The notes below the pieces were generated by a model. That model did not search any database. It was not told the DNA's origin and saw nothing but the letters and a program-made list of their open reading frames with translations. The position numbers and the translations under genes are program-made. Below, in pieces: positions 54,300-64,000 of a stretch of 64,000 nucleotides of DNA (within the stretch, counting starts at the first letter, position 1; each line of letters begins with the position of its first letter). Source of the stretch: Maricaulis sp. (GTDB lineage Bacteria > Pseudomonadota > Alphaproteobacteria > Caulobacterales > Maricaulaceae). The stretch is from NCBI RefSeq assembly GCF_015665295.1, contig NZ_JADFAJ010000025.1, positions 62,001 through 126,000 of the forward strand, in the 5' to 3' direction.

Positions 54300-55340
54300 T
54301 CAGGCTTGCTGGAGTTCGCCGATGATCATGGCGGTCTCGCCGGTCAGCGCAAGCGCTTCAATCGTCGCATCCACCTTGTCGGGTGCAACCGCGAGCAGCA
54401 TCCCGATGCCGCAATTGAAGGTGCGGTGCATTTCATGGGCGGAAATCCCGCCCGTCTCGGCGAGCCACTGGAAGACCGGCGGCAGGGTCCAGGCGCTGTA
54501 GTTGATGACCGGGACCAGATCATCCGGTGTCATGCGCGGCGGGTTCTCCACCAGCCCGCCACCGGTGATGTGGGCAAGACCGGTCACAAGGCCCGACTTG
54601 ATCAGCGGAAGACAGGATTTCACATAAAGCCGTGTCGGCGCGAGGAAGGCCTCGCCCAGCGTCTGTCCGGGCGCGAAGGGGGCCGGGTCGGACCAGTCGA
54701 GACCGGCCAGTTCGATGACCTTGCGGACGAGCGAAAAACCGTTGGAGTGGATGCCCGAGGAGGCGAGGCCGATCAGCACATCGCCGGCGGCCATCCTGTC
54801 ATGGTCGGGCAGGAGGCGGCCGCGTTCGGCCGCGCCGACGACAAAGCCGGCGAGGTCGAAATCATCGCCCTCATACATGCCGGGCATTTCCGCCGTCTCG
54901 CCGCCGATCAGGGCGCAGCCGCTTTGCTTGCAGCCGGTCGCAATGCCGGAAACAATGGCTTCGCCACGGGCGGGGTCGAGCTTGGCGCAGGCCAGATAAT
55001 CCAGGAAGAAAAGCGGTTCGGCGCCCTGGGCCAGAACGTCATTGACGCACATCGCCACCAGGTCGATGCCGACCGTGTCGACCTTGCCGGTTGCGATAGC
55101 GAGCTTGAGCTTGGTGCCGACCCCGTCAGTGCCGGAAATCAGGATCGGATCGGTATAGCCCGCCGCCTTGAGGTCGAAGGCACCACCAAATCCGCCCAGA
55201 TCGGCTGCGGCACCGGCGCGGCGCGTCATGGCAGCCAGCGGCTTGATGCGATCGACCAGCGCATCCCCGGCGTCGATCGAGACGCCGCTGTCGGCATAGG
55301 TCAGCCCGTTCGGGCGATCATCGTTTCCGGTACCGGACAT
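54300..55340 (-). CDS. purM: Phosphoribosylformylglycinamidine cyclo-ligase
   Basis: The start at 55340 has GGGGAAA before it and yields 346 residues, the usual PurM length. The blocks [34 protein letters not shown] (ATP/substrate site) and [11 protein letters not shown] identify the AIR synthetase. It makes 5-aminoimidazole ribotide. It is divergent from the DUF2066 gene and first in purM-purN. Confidence 0.97.
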   Translation of the reverse strand: MSGTGNDDRPNGLTYADSGVSIDAGDALVDRIKPLAAMTRRAGAAADLGGFGGAFDLKAAGYTDPILISGTDGVGTKLKLAIATGKVDTVGIDLVAMCVNDVLAQGAEPLFFLDYLACAKLDPARGEAIVSGIATGCKQSGCALIGGETAEMPGMYEGDDFDLAGFVVGAAERGRLLPDHDRMAAGDVLIGLASSGIHSNGFSLVRKVIELAGLDWSDPAPFAPGQTLGEAFLAPTRLYVKSCLPLIKSGLVTGLAHITGGGLVENPPRMTPDDLVPVINYSAWTLPPVFQWLAETGGISAHEMHRTFNCGIGMLLAVAPDKVDATIEALALTGETAMIIGELQQA

Positions 55341-55410
55341 GCCGTTTCCCCAACTCTGCAAAAACAGGCGCGGTGTATGTCGAAACACGCCCCTGAGGCA
55401 AGCCGCGGGC

Positions 55411-55438
55411 TTCACGCCCGACAGCGGGCGGTTATAGT
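55411..55438 (+). promoter_or_regulatory. Candidate promoter of the DUF2066-hdaA-ppk-ppx run
   Basis: TTCACG (55411-55416), a 16-bp spacer and TATAGT (55433-55438) lie 33 bp before the first gene. Confidence 0.4.
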
Positions 55439-55471
55439 GCGCCCGAAGCCCAAGTTACAGGAGTCGCCGCC

Positions 55472-56575
55472 GTGCGTTTCATTCTAGCCGCGCTTGTTCT
55501 CAGCCTCGCCTGTCTGCCGGCAGCCCTGGCGGACGACCCCTACACGATCGAGGGGGTCGCCATCGACGCCACCGCAGACAATGCGCTGCAGGCCCAGACC
55601 GCCGCCATGCGGCAAGGTCAGCTGGCGGCCGCGCGCCGCCTGGTCGAGCGCCTGACCCTGGCCGAGGATCGCGCGGGCACTGCGCTGGAGCTCGAAGCGC
55701 ACATGAACGAGGCCGGCGAACTGGTCTCCGGACTCGCCATCGACGAGGCGATCATTGCGGAGATGATTGCCGGTCTGGAGATTTCCAACGAACAGCGCAG
55801 CGCAACCCGCTATCTCGCCGAGCTGGACGTGACCTTTGACCCGCGCGCCGTGGGGCGGGTGATGGCGGCTTACGGTGTCCCCTATGTCCAGTCGCAATCA
55901 CGTCCCATGCTGGTGCTGCCGGTCATGGAAACCGGCGCCGGCTTTGCGCTGTGGGAGGCCAATCCCTGGCGCGCGGCCTGGGAGGAACAGGATTTCGGTC
56001 ATTCGCTGACGCCGGTCATGCTGCCGCCGCAGTCCGCCCCTTCGACCGCCCACCCGATCTCGGCGCGCCAGGCCCTTCAACTCGACGAGGAGGCGCTGCG
56101 CAATACGGCGCTGATGTACGGCATCAACCGGATCGCGGTTCTGCGGGCCGGCGAGCGCGAGGGTATCCGCCGCTTTGGCGGCTATCTGGTCAGCTTCGAC
56201 GGGACGGGCGAAATGACTGCCGACACCTGGGGGCCGCAAATTGTCTATGGCGGCTGGCGCGACGCGGCGAGGGCGTTCGTCACCGATCGCGAGGAGGCGT
56301 GGAAACGCCGCTCGGTGGTGCGTGATTTCGAGACCAGCGCGCTTCGCGTCACGGTGCTCTATAATGGCCTGGACGAATGGCGTCGGCTGGAGACGGCGCT
56401 CAGCCGGGCCTCGCTGGTTGAGGCGGCGCAGCTGGATGCGCTGTCGCGCGACGGCGCCCGCATGAATGTCGAGTATCGCGGCGATTTCGCCCAGCTGGTC
56501 TCGGAACTTGCCGAGCGCGGCGCGACGCTGGAAGAACACCCCGGGCTGGGCTGGGTGGTATTGTCGGCCCGCTGA
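55472..56575 (+). CDS. DUF2066 domain protein, exported
   Basis: Translation starts at GTG (55472) after CAGGAG. The 367-residue protein has a signal peptide (about 1-20, ending ALA-DD) and then the DUF2066 domain (about 25-230, with ARRLVERLTL and RYLAELDVTFDP), a conserved proteobacterial periplasmic family without a known activity. In many alphaproteobacteria it lies next to the DnaA regulator gene, as here: hdaA begins 14 bp after its stop. Confidence 0.85.
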   Translation: MRFILAALVLSLACLPAALADDPYTIEGVAIDATADNALQAQTAAMRQGQLAAARRLVERLTLAEDRAGTALELEAHMNEAGELVSGLAIDEAIIAEMIAGLEISNEQRSATRYLAELDVTFDPRAVGRVMAAYGVPYVQSQSRPMLVLPVMETGAGFALWEANPWRAAWEEQDFGHSLTPVMLPPQSAPSTAHPISARQALQLDEEALRNTALMYGINRIAVLRAGEREGIRRFGGYLVSFDGTGEMTADTWGPQIVYGGWRDAARAFVTDREEAWKRRSVVRDFETSALRVTVLYNGLDEWRRLETALSRASLVEAAQLDALSRDGARMNVEYRGDFAQLVSELAERGATLEEHPGLGWVVLSAR

Positions 56576-56589
56576 ATGGCGTGAGCGCG

Positions 56590-57282
56590 ATGAAGATGTC
56601 TGTGACACCACAAATGGCGCTGGACCTGCCGGCGCGCGAGGATTTCAGCGAAGCGGCCTTTATTCTCGGTCCGTCCAATGCCGGTGCACGCGACGTGCTG
56701 GACCGGCCGGGCGACTGGCCGCGCAATGTCATGGCGCTCGTCGGTCCGGAAGGGTCAGGCAAATCGCATCTCGCGGCGATCTGGGCGATGCACAATGACG
56801 CGCTGATCGTGCCGGCCCCGGCGCTGGCGGGGCATTTGTCCGATCGCCCGGCGCAAGCCCGGCTTGTTGTTGAGGACGTGGATCATGGCATTGACGAGGA
56901 CGCACTCTTCCACCTCCTCAATCGCGCCGCCGAAGGCGAGATTCCGGCCATGTTGCTGACCGCGCGCATTTTGCCGGCGCACTGGTCGGTGCGACTGCCC
57001 GATCTGGTCTCGCGACTGCGGGCGCTGGTACATGTCGACCTGCATGAGGCCGATGACGAGCTCCTGACCCGCATGATGCAAAAACAATTGGCCGACAGGG
57101 GCGCACCGGTGCGGCCCGGCGTGATAGACTATCTCCTGCCGCGGATGGAGCGATCCGTTGCGGCCGTGCGCCTGCTCGCCGAACGCATGGACAAGCTGGC
57201 GCTCGTCAAGAAGACCCCGATCACCCGCGCCATCGCGCGCGAAATCCTGGACAGCTGGACTGAGACTGGAGACGCGGCATGA
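56590..57282 (+). CDS. hdaA: DnaA-related replication regulator HdaA
   Basis: The 230-residue protein has a DnaA-like AAA+ domain with P-loop GPEGSGKS (52-59) and no C-terminal DnaA DNA-binding domain. Near the start is QMALDLP (8-14), a fit to the beta-clamp-binding motif of Hda. Hda/HdaA with the loaded clamp makes DnaA hydrolyse ATP and blocks re-initiation. A GTG at 56581 is an alternative start. Its stop overlaps the ppk start (ATGA). Confidence 0.9.
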   Translation: MKMSVTPQMALDLPAREDFSEAAFILGPSNAGARDVLDRPGDWPRNVMALVGPEGSGKSHLAAIWAMHNDALIVPAPALAGHLSDRPAQARLVVEDVDHGIDEDALFHLLNRAAEGEIPAMLLTARILPAHWSVRLPDLVSRLRALVHVDLHEADDELLTRMMQKQLADRGAPVRPGVIDYLLPRMERSVAAVRLLAERMDKLALVKKTPITRAIAREILDSWTETGDAA

Positions 57283-59453
57283 ATGCTCCTGTGGATGACC
57301 TCGCCGAAATCGAGACGCTGATGCAATCGCCAACCCGTTTCCTCAATCGGGAACTGTCCTGGGTCCGCTTCAACATGCGCGTCCTCGACGAGGCCGCCAA
57401 TCCGCATCACCCGGTCTTCGAACGGCTGCGCTTCCTGTCGATTTCGGCCAGCAATCTGGACGAGTTCTACATGGTCCGCGTCGCCGGCCTTCGTGCCCAG
57501 GTCCACAACGGCGTCAGCGCGACCAGTATCGACGGTTTGACGCCGGCCGAGCAGCTGGAGAAAATCCACGCCCTGGCCGGTGAGTTGATGCTCCGGCAGC
57601 AGGCCCTGTGGCGCAAGCTGCGTATCGAGATCGGCAAGGCGGGCGTCAAGGTGCTGGAGGCACACCAGGTGTCCAAGACCGATGAAGCCTGGCTGCGCGG
57701 CGATTTCCTCAAGCACACCTTGCCGGTGATCACGCCGCTGGCGATCGATCCGGCGCACCCTTTCCCCTTCATCCCCAATCTCGGTTTCGCTCTGGCCCTG
57801 CAGCTGCGCAAGAAGGGGACGGGCAAGATGATGAATGCGCTCATTCCGCTGCCCAGCGGGGTCAAGCGCTTTGTCGAGCTTCCGACCCGGCCGAGCCGTG
57901 ACGGAAACCGTCCGGCGCGCCGCTACATGACGCTGGAAAGCGTGTTGACCATGTTCGTCGATACGCTGTTTCCCGGCCATGAAGTGGTCGGCAAGGGCAG
58001 TTTCCGGGTCATCCGCGACAGCGATATCGAGGTCGAGGAAGAGTCCGAAGACCTGATGCTGGAGTTCGAGAACCTGCTCAAGCAGCGCCGGCGCGGCGTC
58101 ATTGTGCGGCTGACGCTGGACGAGGGCATGTCACCGGCCTTGCGCAATCTCATCGTCCAGCACCTGCATGCCGGACCGCAGGACATCGTGCCGGTGAGCG
58201 GGCTTCTCGGCCTGTCCCAGGTCAGCCAGCTCATTCCGGATGATAGGGCCGAGCACAAGTTCGTGCCCTACGAGCCGCGCTATCCCGAGCGTATCCGCGA
58301 TCATCGCGGCGATTGTTTCTCGGCGATCCGGGAGAAGGACATCATCGTTCACCACCCGTATGAGAGTTTCGATGTGGTGGTCGAATTCCTGCGCCAGGCG
58401 GCGGCCGATCCCGATGTCATCGCGATCAAGCAGACGCTCTACCGAACCTCCAAGGACAGCCCGATCGTTGCCGCCCTGATCGAGGCCGCCGAAAGCGGCA
58501 AGAATGTCACCGCCCTGGTCGAGCTCAAGGCCCGTTTTGACGAGGAGGCGAACCTGAAATGGGCCCGCGATCTCGAGCGCGCCGGCGTGCAGGTCGTCTA
58601 TGGTTTCATCGAGTACAAGACCCACGCCAAGATCTCGCTCGTGGTCCGCCGCGAAGGCTCGGACCTGCGCACCTATGCGCATTTCGGGACCGGCAATTAC
58701 CACCCGATCACTGCACGCATCTATACCGACCTGTCGCTGTTTACCGCCGACCCGGCCTTCGGTCGCGATGCGGGACGCGTCTTCAACTATGTCACCGGCT
58801 ATGCCCGGCCGGACAATCTGGAACGTCTTGCGGTCTCGCCGATCGGGATGAAGGAAGCCATTCTCGGCCATATCGAGCAGGAGATCGCCAATGCGGGCGA
58901 GGGTCTGCCCGCCGCCGTCTGGGTCAAGATGAACTCGCTGGTCCATCCGGAAATCATCGACGCGCTCTACCGCGCCAGCCAGGCCGGGGTCCGCGTCGAA
59001 CTCGTGATCCGCGGCATTTGCTGTCTGCGTCCGGGGATTCCGGGGCTCTCCGACAATATCCGCGTGAAATCGATCGTCGGCCGCTTCCTCGAGCATTCGC
59101 GCATTGTCTGCTTTGCCAATGGCAAGGCCATGCCGTCGCCGGCGGCCAAGGTCTATATCTCCTCGGCCGACTGGATGCCGCGCAATCTCGATCGCCGGGT
59201 CGAGCATCTGTGTCCGATCCAGAACCCGACCGTGCATCGCCAGGTGCTCGACCAGATCATGGTCGCCAACCTCAATGATACCGACCAGTCCTGGTACATG
59301 GACGGCAAAGGCGATTATCGCCGCGTTGATACGGCCAATGTCGACAGGCCTTTCAGCGCGCATGCCTATTTCATGACGAACCCGTCCCTGTCGGGGCGGG
59401 GGCATGCGCTCAAGAATGACCAGCCGCCCGTCCTCACAGACAGTAATGGCTGA
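57279..59453 (+). CDS. ppk1: Polyphosphate kinase
   Basis: The 724-residue enzyme has all PPK1 domains: N ([20 protein letters not shown]), head, and two phospholipase-D-like C domains, with the phosphorylated His at about 468 ([10 protein letters not shown]). It makes polyphosphate from ATP reversibly. It is translationally coupled to hdaA and followed six bases later by ppx, so synthesis and breakdown genes are adjacent. Length is normal. Confidence 0.97.
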   Translation: MNAPVDDLAEIETLMQSPTRFLNRELSWVRFNMRVLDEAANPHHPVFERLRFLSISASNLDEFYMVRVAGLRAQVHNGVSATSIDGLTPAEQLEKIHALAGELMLRQQALWRKLRIEIGKAGVKVLEAHQVSKTDEAWLRGDFLKHTLPVITPLAIDPAHPFPFIPNLGFALALQLRKKGTGKMMNALIPLPSGVKRFVELPTRPSRDGNRPARRYMTLESVLTMFVDTLFPGHEVVGKGSFRVIRDSDIEVEEESEDLMLEFENLLKQRRRGVIVRLTLDEGMSPALRNLIVQHLHAGPQDIVPVSGLLGLSQVSQLIPDDRAEHKFVPYEPRYPERIRDHRGDCFSAIREKDIIVHHPYESFDVVVEFLRQAAADPDVIAIKQTLYRTSKDSPIVAALIEAAESGKNVTALVELKARFDEEANLKWARDLERAGVQVVYGFIEYKTHAKISLVVRREGSDLRTYAHFGTGNYHPITARIYTDLSLFTADPAFGRDAGRVFNYVTGYARPDNLERLAVSPIGMKEAILGHIEQEIANAGEGLPAAVWVKMNSLVHPEIIDALYRASQAGVRVELVIRGICCLRPGIPGLSDNIRVKSIVGRFLEHSRIVCFANGKAMPSPAAKVYISSADWMPRNLDRRVEHLCPIQNPTVHRQVLDQIMVANLNDTDQSWYMDGKGDYRRVDTANVDRPFSAHAYFMTNPSLSGRGHALKNDQPPVLTDSNG

Positions 59454-59459
59454 CCGGAA

Positions 59460-61004
59460 TTGACCAGCCAGCTGACGCCCTCCGATTTCCTGGCCGAGCA
59501 GGCCATACACCGCGATATCGCGGTCATTGATGTCGGCTCGAACTCGGTGCGACTGGTTCATTTCCGGGTCGAGGGACGCTCGCTCTGGCCGATTTTCAAC
59601 GAGAAGGTCATGGCCGGTCTCGGACGCGGCGTGCATGACACCGGCAAGCTGCACCCGGAAGGCCGGGATATTGCCCTGCGCGCGCTCAAGCGATTCCAGC
59701 GACTGCTCGATGCCAAGGGGGTGAGCGACCGCCATGTGGTCGCCACGGCCGCCATTCGCAATGCCAGCGACGGGCCGGACTTCATTGCCGAGGTCGCACA
59801 GCGAACCGGACTGCGGGTGCGGGTCCTGTCCGGTGAGGACGAGGCGCGTCTGTCCGGCCTGGGGGTCGGCGCCGGCATTCCGGACGCCAAGGGCATGATG
59901 GGGGATCTGGGCGGATCGAGTCTCGAGCTCACCGCCATGCATGACGGCCTGCCCGGGCGCGGTGTGACCACGGCGCTGGGCCCGCAGGAAATTCTTGATG
60001 ACGGTCCGATGGACGAGGCCGCGGTTATCGAGGCGATCGACGCACAATTGCTGGCGTCCGATCAACTGACCGGGCAGGGCGGCGCCTTCTACGCGGTCGG
60101 GGGCGCCTGGCGGGCGCTCGGCCAGCTCGCCTTTGCCCGCTTTGCCTATCCGCTCAATGTCGTTCATGAGTTTTCACTGACCGCCGCCAGAGCAGACGAG
60201 TTGGCTCGACTGGCGACCCGGCTCAGCCCGGCCTCCCTGCGGGGCACGCCGGGCCTGTCCTCGCGGCGGGTCGCGACTTTGCCCTACGCGGCGCTCCTGT
60301 TGCGCCGGATCATGCTTCATGGCCGCTTCGAGCGCCTGGTCTTCTCGGCTTTCGGGGTGCGCGAAGGCGTGCTCGCCTCCGGCCTGCCGCCGGCGCTTCT
60401 GGCCCAGGACCCGCTGATTGCCGGCGCCGAGGCGATGGCCCGTCCCAATGCGCCGACGCCGGATTTCGGTCGCGCCCTGGCGCGCTGGCTGGTGCCGGCC
60501 TTCGGGGCGCTGGAGACGGCCTTCGGCGATGCCCGCGACCAGGTTCTGCACGAGGCGGCAACGCGGCTGACCGATCTGGGTGCCCGTCACCATCCCGACC
60601 ACCGGGCCGACCTGGCCCGCGGCAGTGTGCTCTATGCCCCCTTCGCCGGGGTCAATCATGCCGAACGGGTCTTCCTCGCCGCCGCGATCCATTACCGCTA
60701 TGCCGGGCGTCGCAGCGTGCTGGAGGACAATCCGATCTTCCACCTGATCAGCGAGGAGCAGCACAATCTCGCCCAGATGCTCGGCCTGTCGCTGCGCCTG
60801 GGCGCCAAGCTGTCGGGCCGCTCGCCGGCCCTGCTGGACCGCTATTCACTGAGCGTCGAGGCTGATGTCATCCGGCTGGAAGTCGATGAAAGCGTGCGCG
60901 ATCTCTATGTCGAACGCTCGGTCTCCCTGCTCGACCAGCTCGCGGCAGCGGTCGGCCGGACGGGTGAGGTGGTTTACGTGACCGGACGGGGAGGCCGCGC
61001 GTGA
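59460..61004 (+). CDS. ppx: Exopolyphosphatase / Ppx-GppA family
   Basis: The start is TTG at 59460, since no ATG lies between the ppk stop and the conserved region. The 514-residue protein has the actin-like fold: phosphate-binding VIDVGSNSVRLV (21-32), GLGRGVHDTG, VATAAIRNASDG and the GDLGGSSLEL loop, then a helical HD-like C-terminal part. It removes phosphate from polyphosphate or pppGpp. It directly follows ppk. Confidence 0.94.
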   Translation: MTSQLTPSDFLAEQAIHRDIAVIDVGSNSVRLVHFRVEGRSLWPIFNEKVMAGLGRGVHDTGKLHPEGRDIALRALKRFQRLLDAKGVSDRHVVATAAIRNASDGPDFIAEVAQRTGLRVRVLSGEDEARLSGLGVGAGIPDAKGMMGDLGGSSLELTAMHDGLPGRGVTTALGPQEILDDGPMDEAAVIEAIDAQLLASDQLTGQGGAFYAVGGAWRALGQLAFARFAYPLNVVHEFSLTAARADELARLATRLSPASLRGTPGLSSRRVATLPYAALLLRRIMLHGRFERLVFSAFGVREGVLASGLPPALLAQDPLIAGAEAMARPNAPTPDFGRALARWLVPAFGALETAFGDARDQVLHEAATRLTDLGARHHPDHRADLARGSVLYAPFAGVNHAERVFLAAAIHYRYAGRRSVLEDNPIFHLISEEQHNLAQMLGLSLRLGAKLSGRSPALLDRYSLSVEADVIRLEVDESVRDLYVERSVSLLDQLAAAVGRTGEVVYVTGRGGRA

Positions 61005-61244
61005 GCCCTATCGACAGCTATCCGCACCAGCTGGACGCCTCACGGTCAGCCCTCAAGCACGGTCATTTCGACAACAAGCTGCTCCCCGCGCCGAACGCCC
61101 CAACCTGCGCCTATCGCGGATAAGCGGTTCACGCGGCGGAGCCGGCGACCGGGGCGGTAGTGGGAGCACCACTTGCCGATCAGGCGTCGCGCCCGCGGCG
61201 CCGATGATCTGATGGATCGCGCGAAGCGGTCTGACGACCCAGCC

Positions 61245-62405
61245 TCAGCCCTTCGTCTCGACGATCACGACCTTGCCGTCCTTCAGCGCCAGCGCCATCT
61301 CGCCGCGCTTGAGCTTGAGGGCGGGTTCGCCGAACACGTCGCGGCGCCAGCCGGTCATGGCTTCGACATCGGCCTTGTCGTCGGCGGCGATCTTTTCCAG
61401 ATCCGGCATGGTGGCGATCAGGCGCGGGGCCACGCCCTTTTCGTCAGCGACGAGCTTGAGGAAGACTTTCAGCAATTCCACCGTCGGACCCAGGCCCTGG
61501 GGCGGCGGGGCCGGCTTTTCGACCTTCGGGGCATAGGCCTCGGGATCGGCGAGGGCCTCGGCCATCTTGTCGAACAGGCGACGCGCGGCGCTCGAGCGCT
61601 CGAATCCCTTGGGCACGGCGCGCAGGCCGGTCAGCTGTTCCGGCGTGGTCGGGGCGACACCGGCGATCTCGTAGAGCGCATCATCCTTCATGACGCGCTG
61701 GCGCGGCATGTCTCGGGTCTGGGCTTCGGTCTCGCGCCAGGCAGCAGCGGCGCGCAGGGCGGCGACCCATTTCGGGGTGGTCTTGCGCAGCTTCATGCGG
61801 CGCCAGCTCTCTTCCGGATCGAGCCGGTAGGTTGCGGGGCTGGTGAGCGTCTTCATCTCCTCGGCCAGCCATTCGGTGCGCTTCTTCTTCTCCAGCCGTT
61901 CGACCATGATCGGGTAGAGATCGCGCAGATGGGTGACGTCGGCGATGGCGTATTGCGTCTGGGCATCGCTGAGCGGCCGGCGTGACCAGTCGGTAAAGCG
62001 CGGGCCCTTGTCGATCGGTCTGTTGAGGAGTGTACGAACAAGCGCGTCATAGGCGATGGAATCGCCGAGACCGAGCGCCATGGCCGCGACCTGGCTGTCG
62101 AACATCGGGCGCGGGATGAGATTGTCGCCACCCTTGTGGAAGAAGATTTCCAGATCCTGGCGGGCCGCGTGGAAGACCTTGATGATGCGCTCGTCGGCCA
62201 TCAGCTCCCAGAAGGGCTCGAGGTCGATACCCTCGGCCAGCGGGTCGATGATGACCTCGGTGTCACCGGCTGCGGCCTGGATCAGGCAGAGCTGCGGCCA
62301 GTAGACCGTCTCGCGCATGAACTCGGTGTCGACAGCCACATAGGGGTGCTGGAGGAGGGCGTCACAGGCCGCTTCGAGGGCCTCGGTCGTCGTAATCATT
62401 GTCAT
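61245..62405 (-). CDS. rnd: Ribonuclease D
   Basis: I use ATG at 62405 (MTMITTTEALEA), giving 386 residues; a far longer open frame upstream has no family likeness. The DEDD exonuclease domain is visible: VAVDTEFMRE (Exo I), the FHAARQDLEIFF (Exo II) and YAIADVTHLRDLY (Exo III, with Tyr of the DEDDy type), followed by an HRDC domain (about 215-295). It trims the 3' ends of tRNA and other stable RNA. Confidence 0.95.
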   Translation of the reverse strand: MTMITTTEALEAACDALLQHPYVAVDTEFMRETVYWPQLCLIQAAAGDTEVIIDPLAEGIDLEPFWELMADERIIKVFHAARQDLEIFFHKGGDNLIPRPMFDSQVAAMALGLGDSIAYDALVRTLLNRPIDKGPRFTDWSRRPLSDAQTQYAIADVTHLRDLYPIMVERLEKKKRTEWLAEEMKTLTSPATYRLDPEESWRRMKLRKTTPKWVAALRAAAAWRETEAQTRDMPRQRVMKDDALYEIAGVAPTTPEQLTGLRAVPKGFERSSAARRLFDKMAEALADPEAYAPKVEKPAPPPQGLGPTVELLKVFLKLVADEKGVAPRLIATMPDLEKIAADDKADVEAMTGWRRDVFGEPALKLKRGEMALALKDGKVVIVETKG

Positions 62406-62448
62406 GAAGCGGCCCTTTAGCGCGGACCGACGCCTTTGGCTATCGTTT

Positions 62449-62481
62449 CGGCCAGCCGGGCACCGATTTCCCGGCTGGCCG
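62449..62481. repeat. Perfect 12-bp inverted repeat between the transporter and rnd
   Basis: CGGCCAGCCGGG (62449-62460) and CCCGGCTGGCCG (62470-62481) enclose a nine-base loop. No T-run follows in the direction of transcription, so it is a weak terminator at best and could be an RNA processing or stability hairpin. Confidence 0.55.
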
Positions 62482-62508
62482 ATGCGGACCGGACCCAGGT
62501 CCTGCGGG

Positions 62509-63816
62509 TCAGGCCGGTGCGCCGCGACGCAGGTTGAGGCGCCACAGGATGAACAGGACGGCGAGGGCGGAGATGAAGGCAATCATCAAGAAGGCCATCT
62601 GGATCGGCAACTGGATCAGCGAGATCGCCGCCAGGGTAAACTGGCCCAGCGTTGCCGTGGCCGCATTCATGATCCCGCCGGCCGCCAGCAGCCGCCCGCG
62701 CATTTCGGCCGGCGCCCGGCGCTGGGCCATCGCCTGCAGCGGCACCACGAACAGGCCGGCCGAGATCGCTGCAAGTCCCAGATCGGCGAGGATGCGCCAG
62801 TTGGTCTTGTCCGCAAGGAAAGCGTCGGCTGCGATCAGCGCTGCGCCTTCCGGCACGACGGGATTGGACCAGGTGATGACGGCGACATCGGTGGTGAAGA
62901 CGACCAGGCCGATCGCGCCGGTTATCGAGAAGGGCAGGGCATCGCCCTCGCCCGACAGGGCGCCGCACAACAAAGCGCCGATTGCCGCGCCGATGGTGAA
63001 AAGGGCGCTGAACAAGAGGACCACGCTCTCGTCGGCGCCGAGGATGGAGGCGGTGAAGACCGGCATCAATGTGATGATCGAGGCCGCCAGCATCCAGAAC
63101 CAGGCCGCGCCCAGCAGCGGCCGCAACACGTCCGGGGCCCTGAAGGCATAGGACAGGACGCGAAAGGTCTCGCCGATGAAGTTGAGGCTGAGCGCCATGT
63201 CCGGTCTGGCCGCGCGCGCTTCGGGCAGGCGGCGGATGGCCAGCCAGCCGACAACCGCCATGGCCACCAGGCCCAGACCGACCAGTTCCGGTCCGAAGGG
63301 CCGCATGACCAGCCAGGTGCCCAGTCCGATCCCGAGCAGGACCGAGACATTCAACAGGCCGGACAGCATGGCATTGGCCGGCACCAGTTCGCGTGGGGCC
63401 AGCAGGGTCGGCAGGGCGGAATTCTTGGCCGGAGTGAAAAAGGCCGATTGCGCGCCCATCAGGAAGAGGGCGACCATCAGCAGAAGCGGCTGTTCGATGA
63501 AGAAGGCGAGGGCGACGATCAGCATCAGCCAGATCTCGGCGAATTTGGCAAAACGCATGATGCGGGTGCGGTCGAACTTGTCGGCCATCCGTCCGGCAAT
63601 CGCCGAGAACAGGAAGATCGGCAGGGTGAAGAGCGAGGCCGCGATCGGCACCATCATGTCGCGCTCGAGATCAAACAGGGTCAGCCCGCCAAAGGTCACC
63701 AGGGTGACCAGGGAATAGCGGAAGAAATTATCGTTGAAGGCGCCGAGCGACTGGGCGAGCAGAAGCGGCAGGAAGCGGCGCTGGGTGACCAGCCGGGCAG
63801 CGATCTTGGCACTCAT
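62509..63816 (-). CDS. MFS transporter, LplT-like lysophospholipid transporter
   Basis: The 435-residue protein has twelve predicted membrane helices and the family start QSLGAFNDNFFRYSL, as in LplT and the transporter half of Aas-type fusions. LplT flips lysophospholipids across the inner membrane for re-acylation. Its start overlaps the stop of a plsC-like acyltransferase gene by four bases, which fits a phospholipid-repair pair. Confidence 0.9.
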   Translation of the reverse strand: MSAKIAARLVTQRRFLPLLLAQSLGAFNDNFFRYSLVTLVTFGGLTLFDLERDMMVPIAASLFTLPIFLFSAIAGRMADKFDRTRIMRFAKFAEIWLMLIVALAFFIEQPLLLMVALFLMGAQSAFFTPAKNSALPTLLAPRELVPANAMLSGLLNVSVLLGIGLGTWLVMRPFGPELVGLGLVAMAVVGWLAIRRLPEARAARPDMALSLNFIGETFRVLSYAFRAPDVLRPLLGAAWFWMLAASIITLMPVFTASILGADESVVLLFSALFTIGAAIGALLCGALSGEGDALPFSITGAIGLVVFTTDVAVITWSNPVVPEGAALIAADAFLADKTNWRILADLGLAAISAGLFVVPLQAMAQRRAPAEMRGRLLAAGGIMNAATATLGQFTLAAISLIQLPIQMAFLMIAFISALAVLFILWRLNLRRGAPA

Positions 63817-64000
63817 GAGCGGGCCTCCTTGTCGGCCTGGCCCTCGGCTTCGAGGGCGCGGGTGCGGGTTTCAATCGTCATCTTGAGACGCGGCAGGAAA
63901 TCATCGCGCGGCAGGCCGGGCGGAATGTCGTCGAGAAACTCGATCACCGCCGGACCGGGATGTTTCTGCCAGCGGTTTTGCGGCCAGCGCAGGCCGGTAT
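63813..64000 (-). CDS. 1-acyl-glycerol-3-phosphate acyltransferase (PlsC-like), C-terminal part
   Basis: The frame runs in from the right edge of the window; the last 61 codons are visible. They contain GLRWPQNRW, HPGPAVIEFLDDIPPGLPR and a charged helical end, the typical C-terminal part of PlsC-family acyltransferases. The catalytic HX4D part is outside. PlsC acylates lysophosphatidate to phosphatidate; here it may instead serve the neighbouring LplT-like transporter. Confidence 0.8.
   Translation of the reverse strand, partial: TGLRWPQNRWQKHPGPAVIEFLDDIPPGLPRDDFLPRLKMTIETRTRALEAEGQADKEARS

Noticed and set aside
58131-60167. Minus-strand open frame of 678 codons opposite ppk and ppx
   Set aside because: It spans the junction of two well-identified genes on the other strand and shows no domain.
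61005-61244. Possible small gene or tRNA between ppx and rnd
   Set aside because: No cloverleaf, no ribosome-binding site with a sensible frame and no strong terminator; I see nothing reliable in these 240 bases.

Overview
The window is 64 kb of GC-rich, densely coding chromosome from an alphaproteobacterium. The gene neighbourhoods point there: lptF-lptG-lptD-surA-pdxA-rsmA, yfgM-bamB-der, fabD-fabG-acpP-fabF-mltG-yicC-gmk, rpsF-rpsR-rplI followed by dnaB-alr-radA-cvpA-purF, and an HdaA-like DnaA regulator next to ppk. Several transcription units are preceded by a TTGnnn-N13-16-GCTAnnnn element that resembles the Caulobacter housekeeping promoter. A Maricaulis/Hyphomonadaceae-like bacterium fits best, but this is inference from pattern, not a database match. 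I found no transposase, phage gene, CRISPR array, rRNA or tRNA; this is mostly core genome with small accessory pockets.

Layout. 1-2.1 kb: 3' end of guaA, a 574-bp gap with two long imperfect palindromes, a cold-shock gene and a small unknown gene. 2.2-5.4 kb: a LysR regulator diverging from an AhpD-like / flavin-oxidase-like / DUF1348 operon, then glutathione peroxidase. 5.6-9.0 kb: slyX, a membrane-anchored LytTR regulator, and a divergent secreted TAP-like alpha/beta hydrolase. 9.2-12.5 kb: two paralogous three-gene cassettes (membrane protein, ECF sigma factor, small membrane protein) flanking an nnrU gene. 12.6-17.1 kb: panB and yfgM-bamB-der. 17.1-25.5 kb (minus strand): rpsF-rpsR-rplI, then dnaB-alr-radA-cvpA-purF-SDR. 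25.7-31.7 kb: fatty-acid synthesis genes followed by mltG, yicC and gmk. 31.7-39.5 kb (minus strand): lptF-lptG-lptD-surA-pdxA-rsmA. 39.6-42.3 kb: pepA, holC and two tandem I78 inhibitor-like lipoproteins. 42.3-46.6 kb: an unknown protein, an ABC-F ATPase, ndk and adenine deaminase. 46.6-51.0 kb: an exported S41 protease facing a CadC-like regulator, then an exported pentapeptide-repeat protein. 51.0-55.3 kb: arfB, a TetR-controlled NmrA-like/DUF1772 pair, and purM-purN. 55.5-61.0 kb: DUF2066 gene, hdaA, ppk, ppx. 61.2-64.0 kb: rnd, an LplT-like transporter and the 3' end of plsC.

Functional themes. Purine metabolism recurs (guaA, purF, purM, purN, gmk, ndk, adenine deaminase) without forming one operon. 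Envelope building dominates: LPS transport (LptD/F/G with SurA), BamB, MltG, fatty-acid synthesis and phospholipid acylation. Replication control appears as dnaB, holC and hdaA, the last translationally overlapped with polyphosphate kinase.

The strongest candidates for something undescribed are: the duplicated sigma-factor cassettes at 9.2-12.5 kb, which share a conserved upstream motif; the LysR-linked redox operon at 3.2-4.9 kb; the orphan expression signal at 42.8 kb that leads into a truncated-looking 36-codon frame; and the exported pentapeptide-repeat protein at 49.7 kb.
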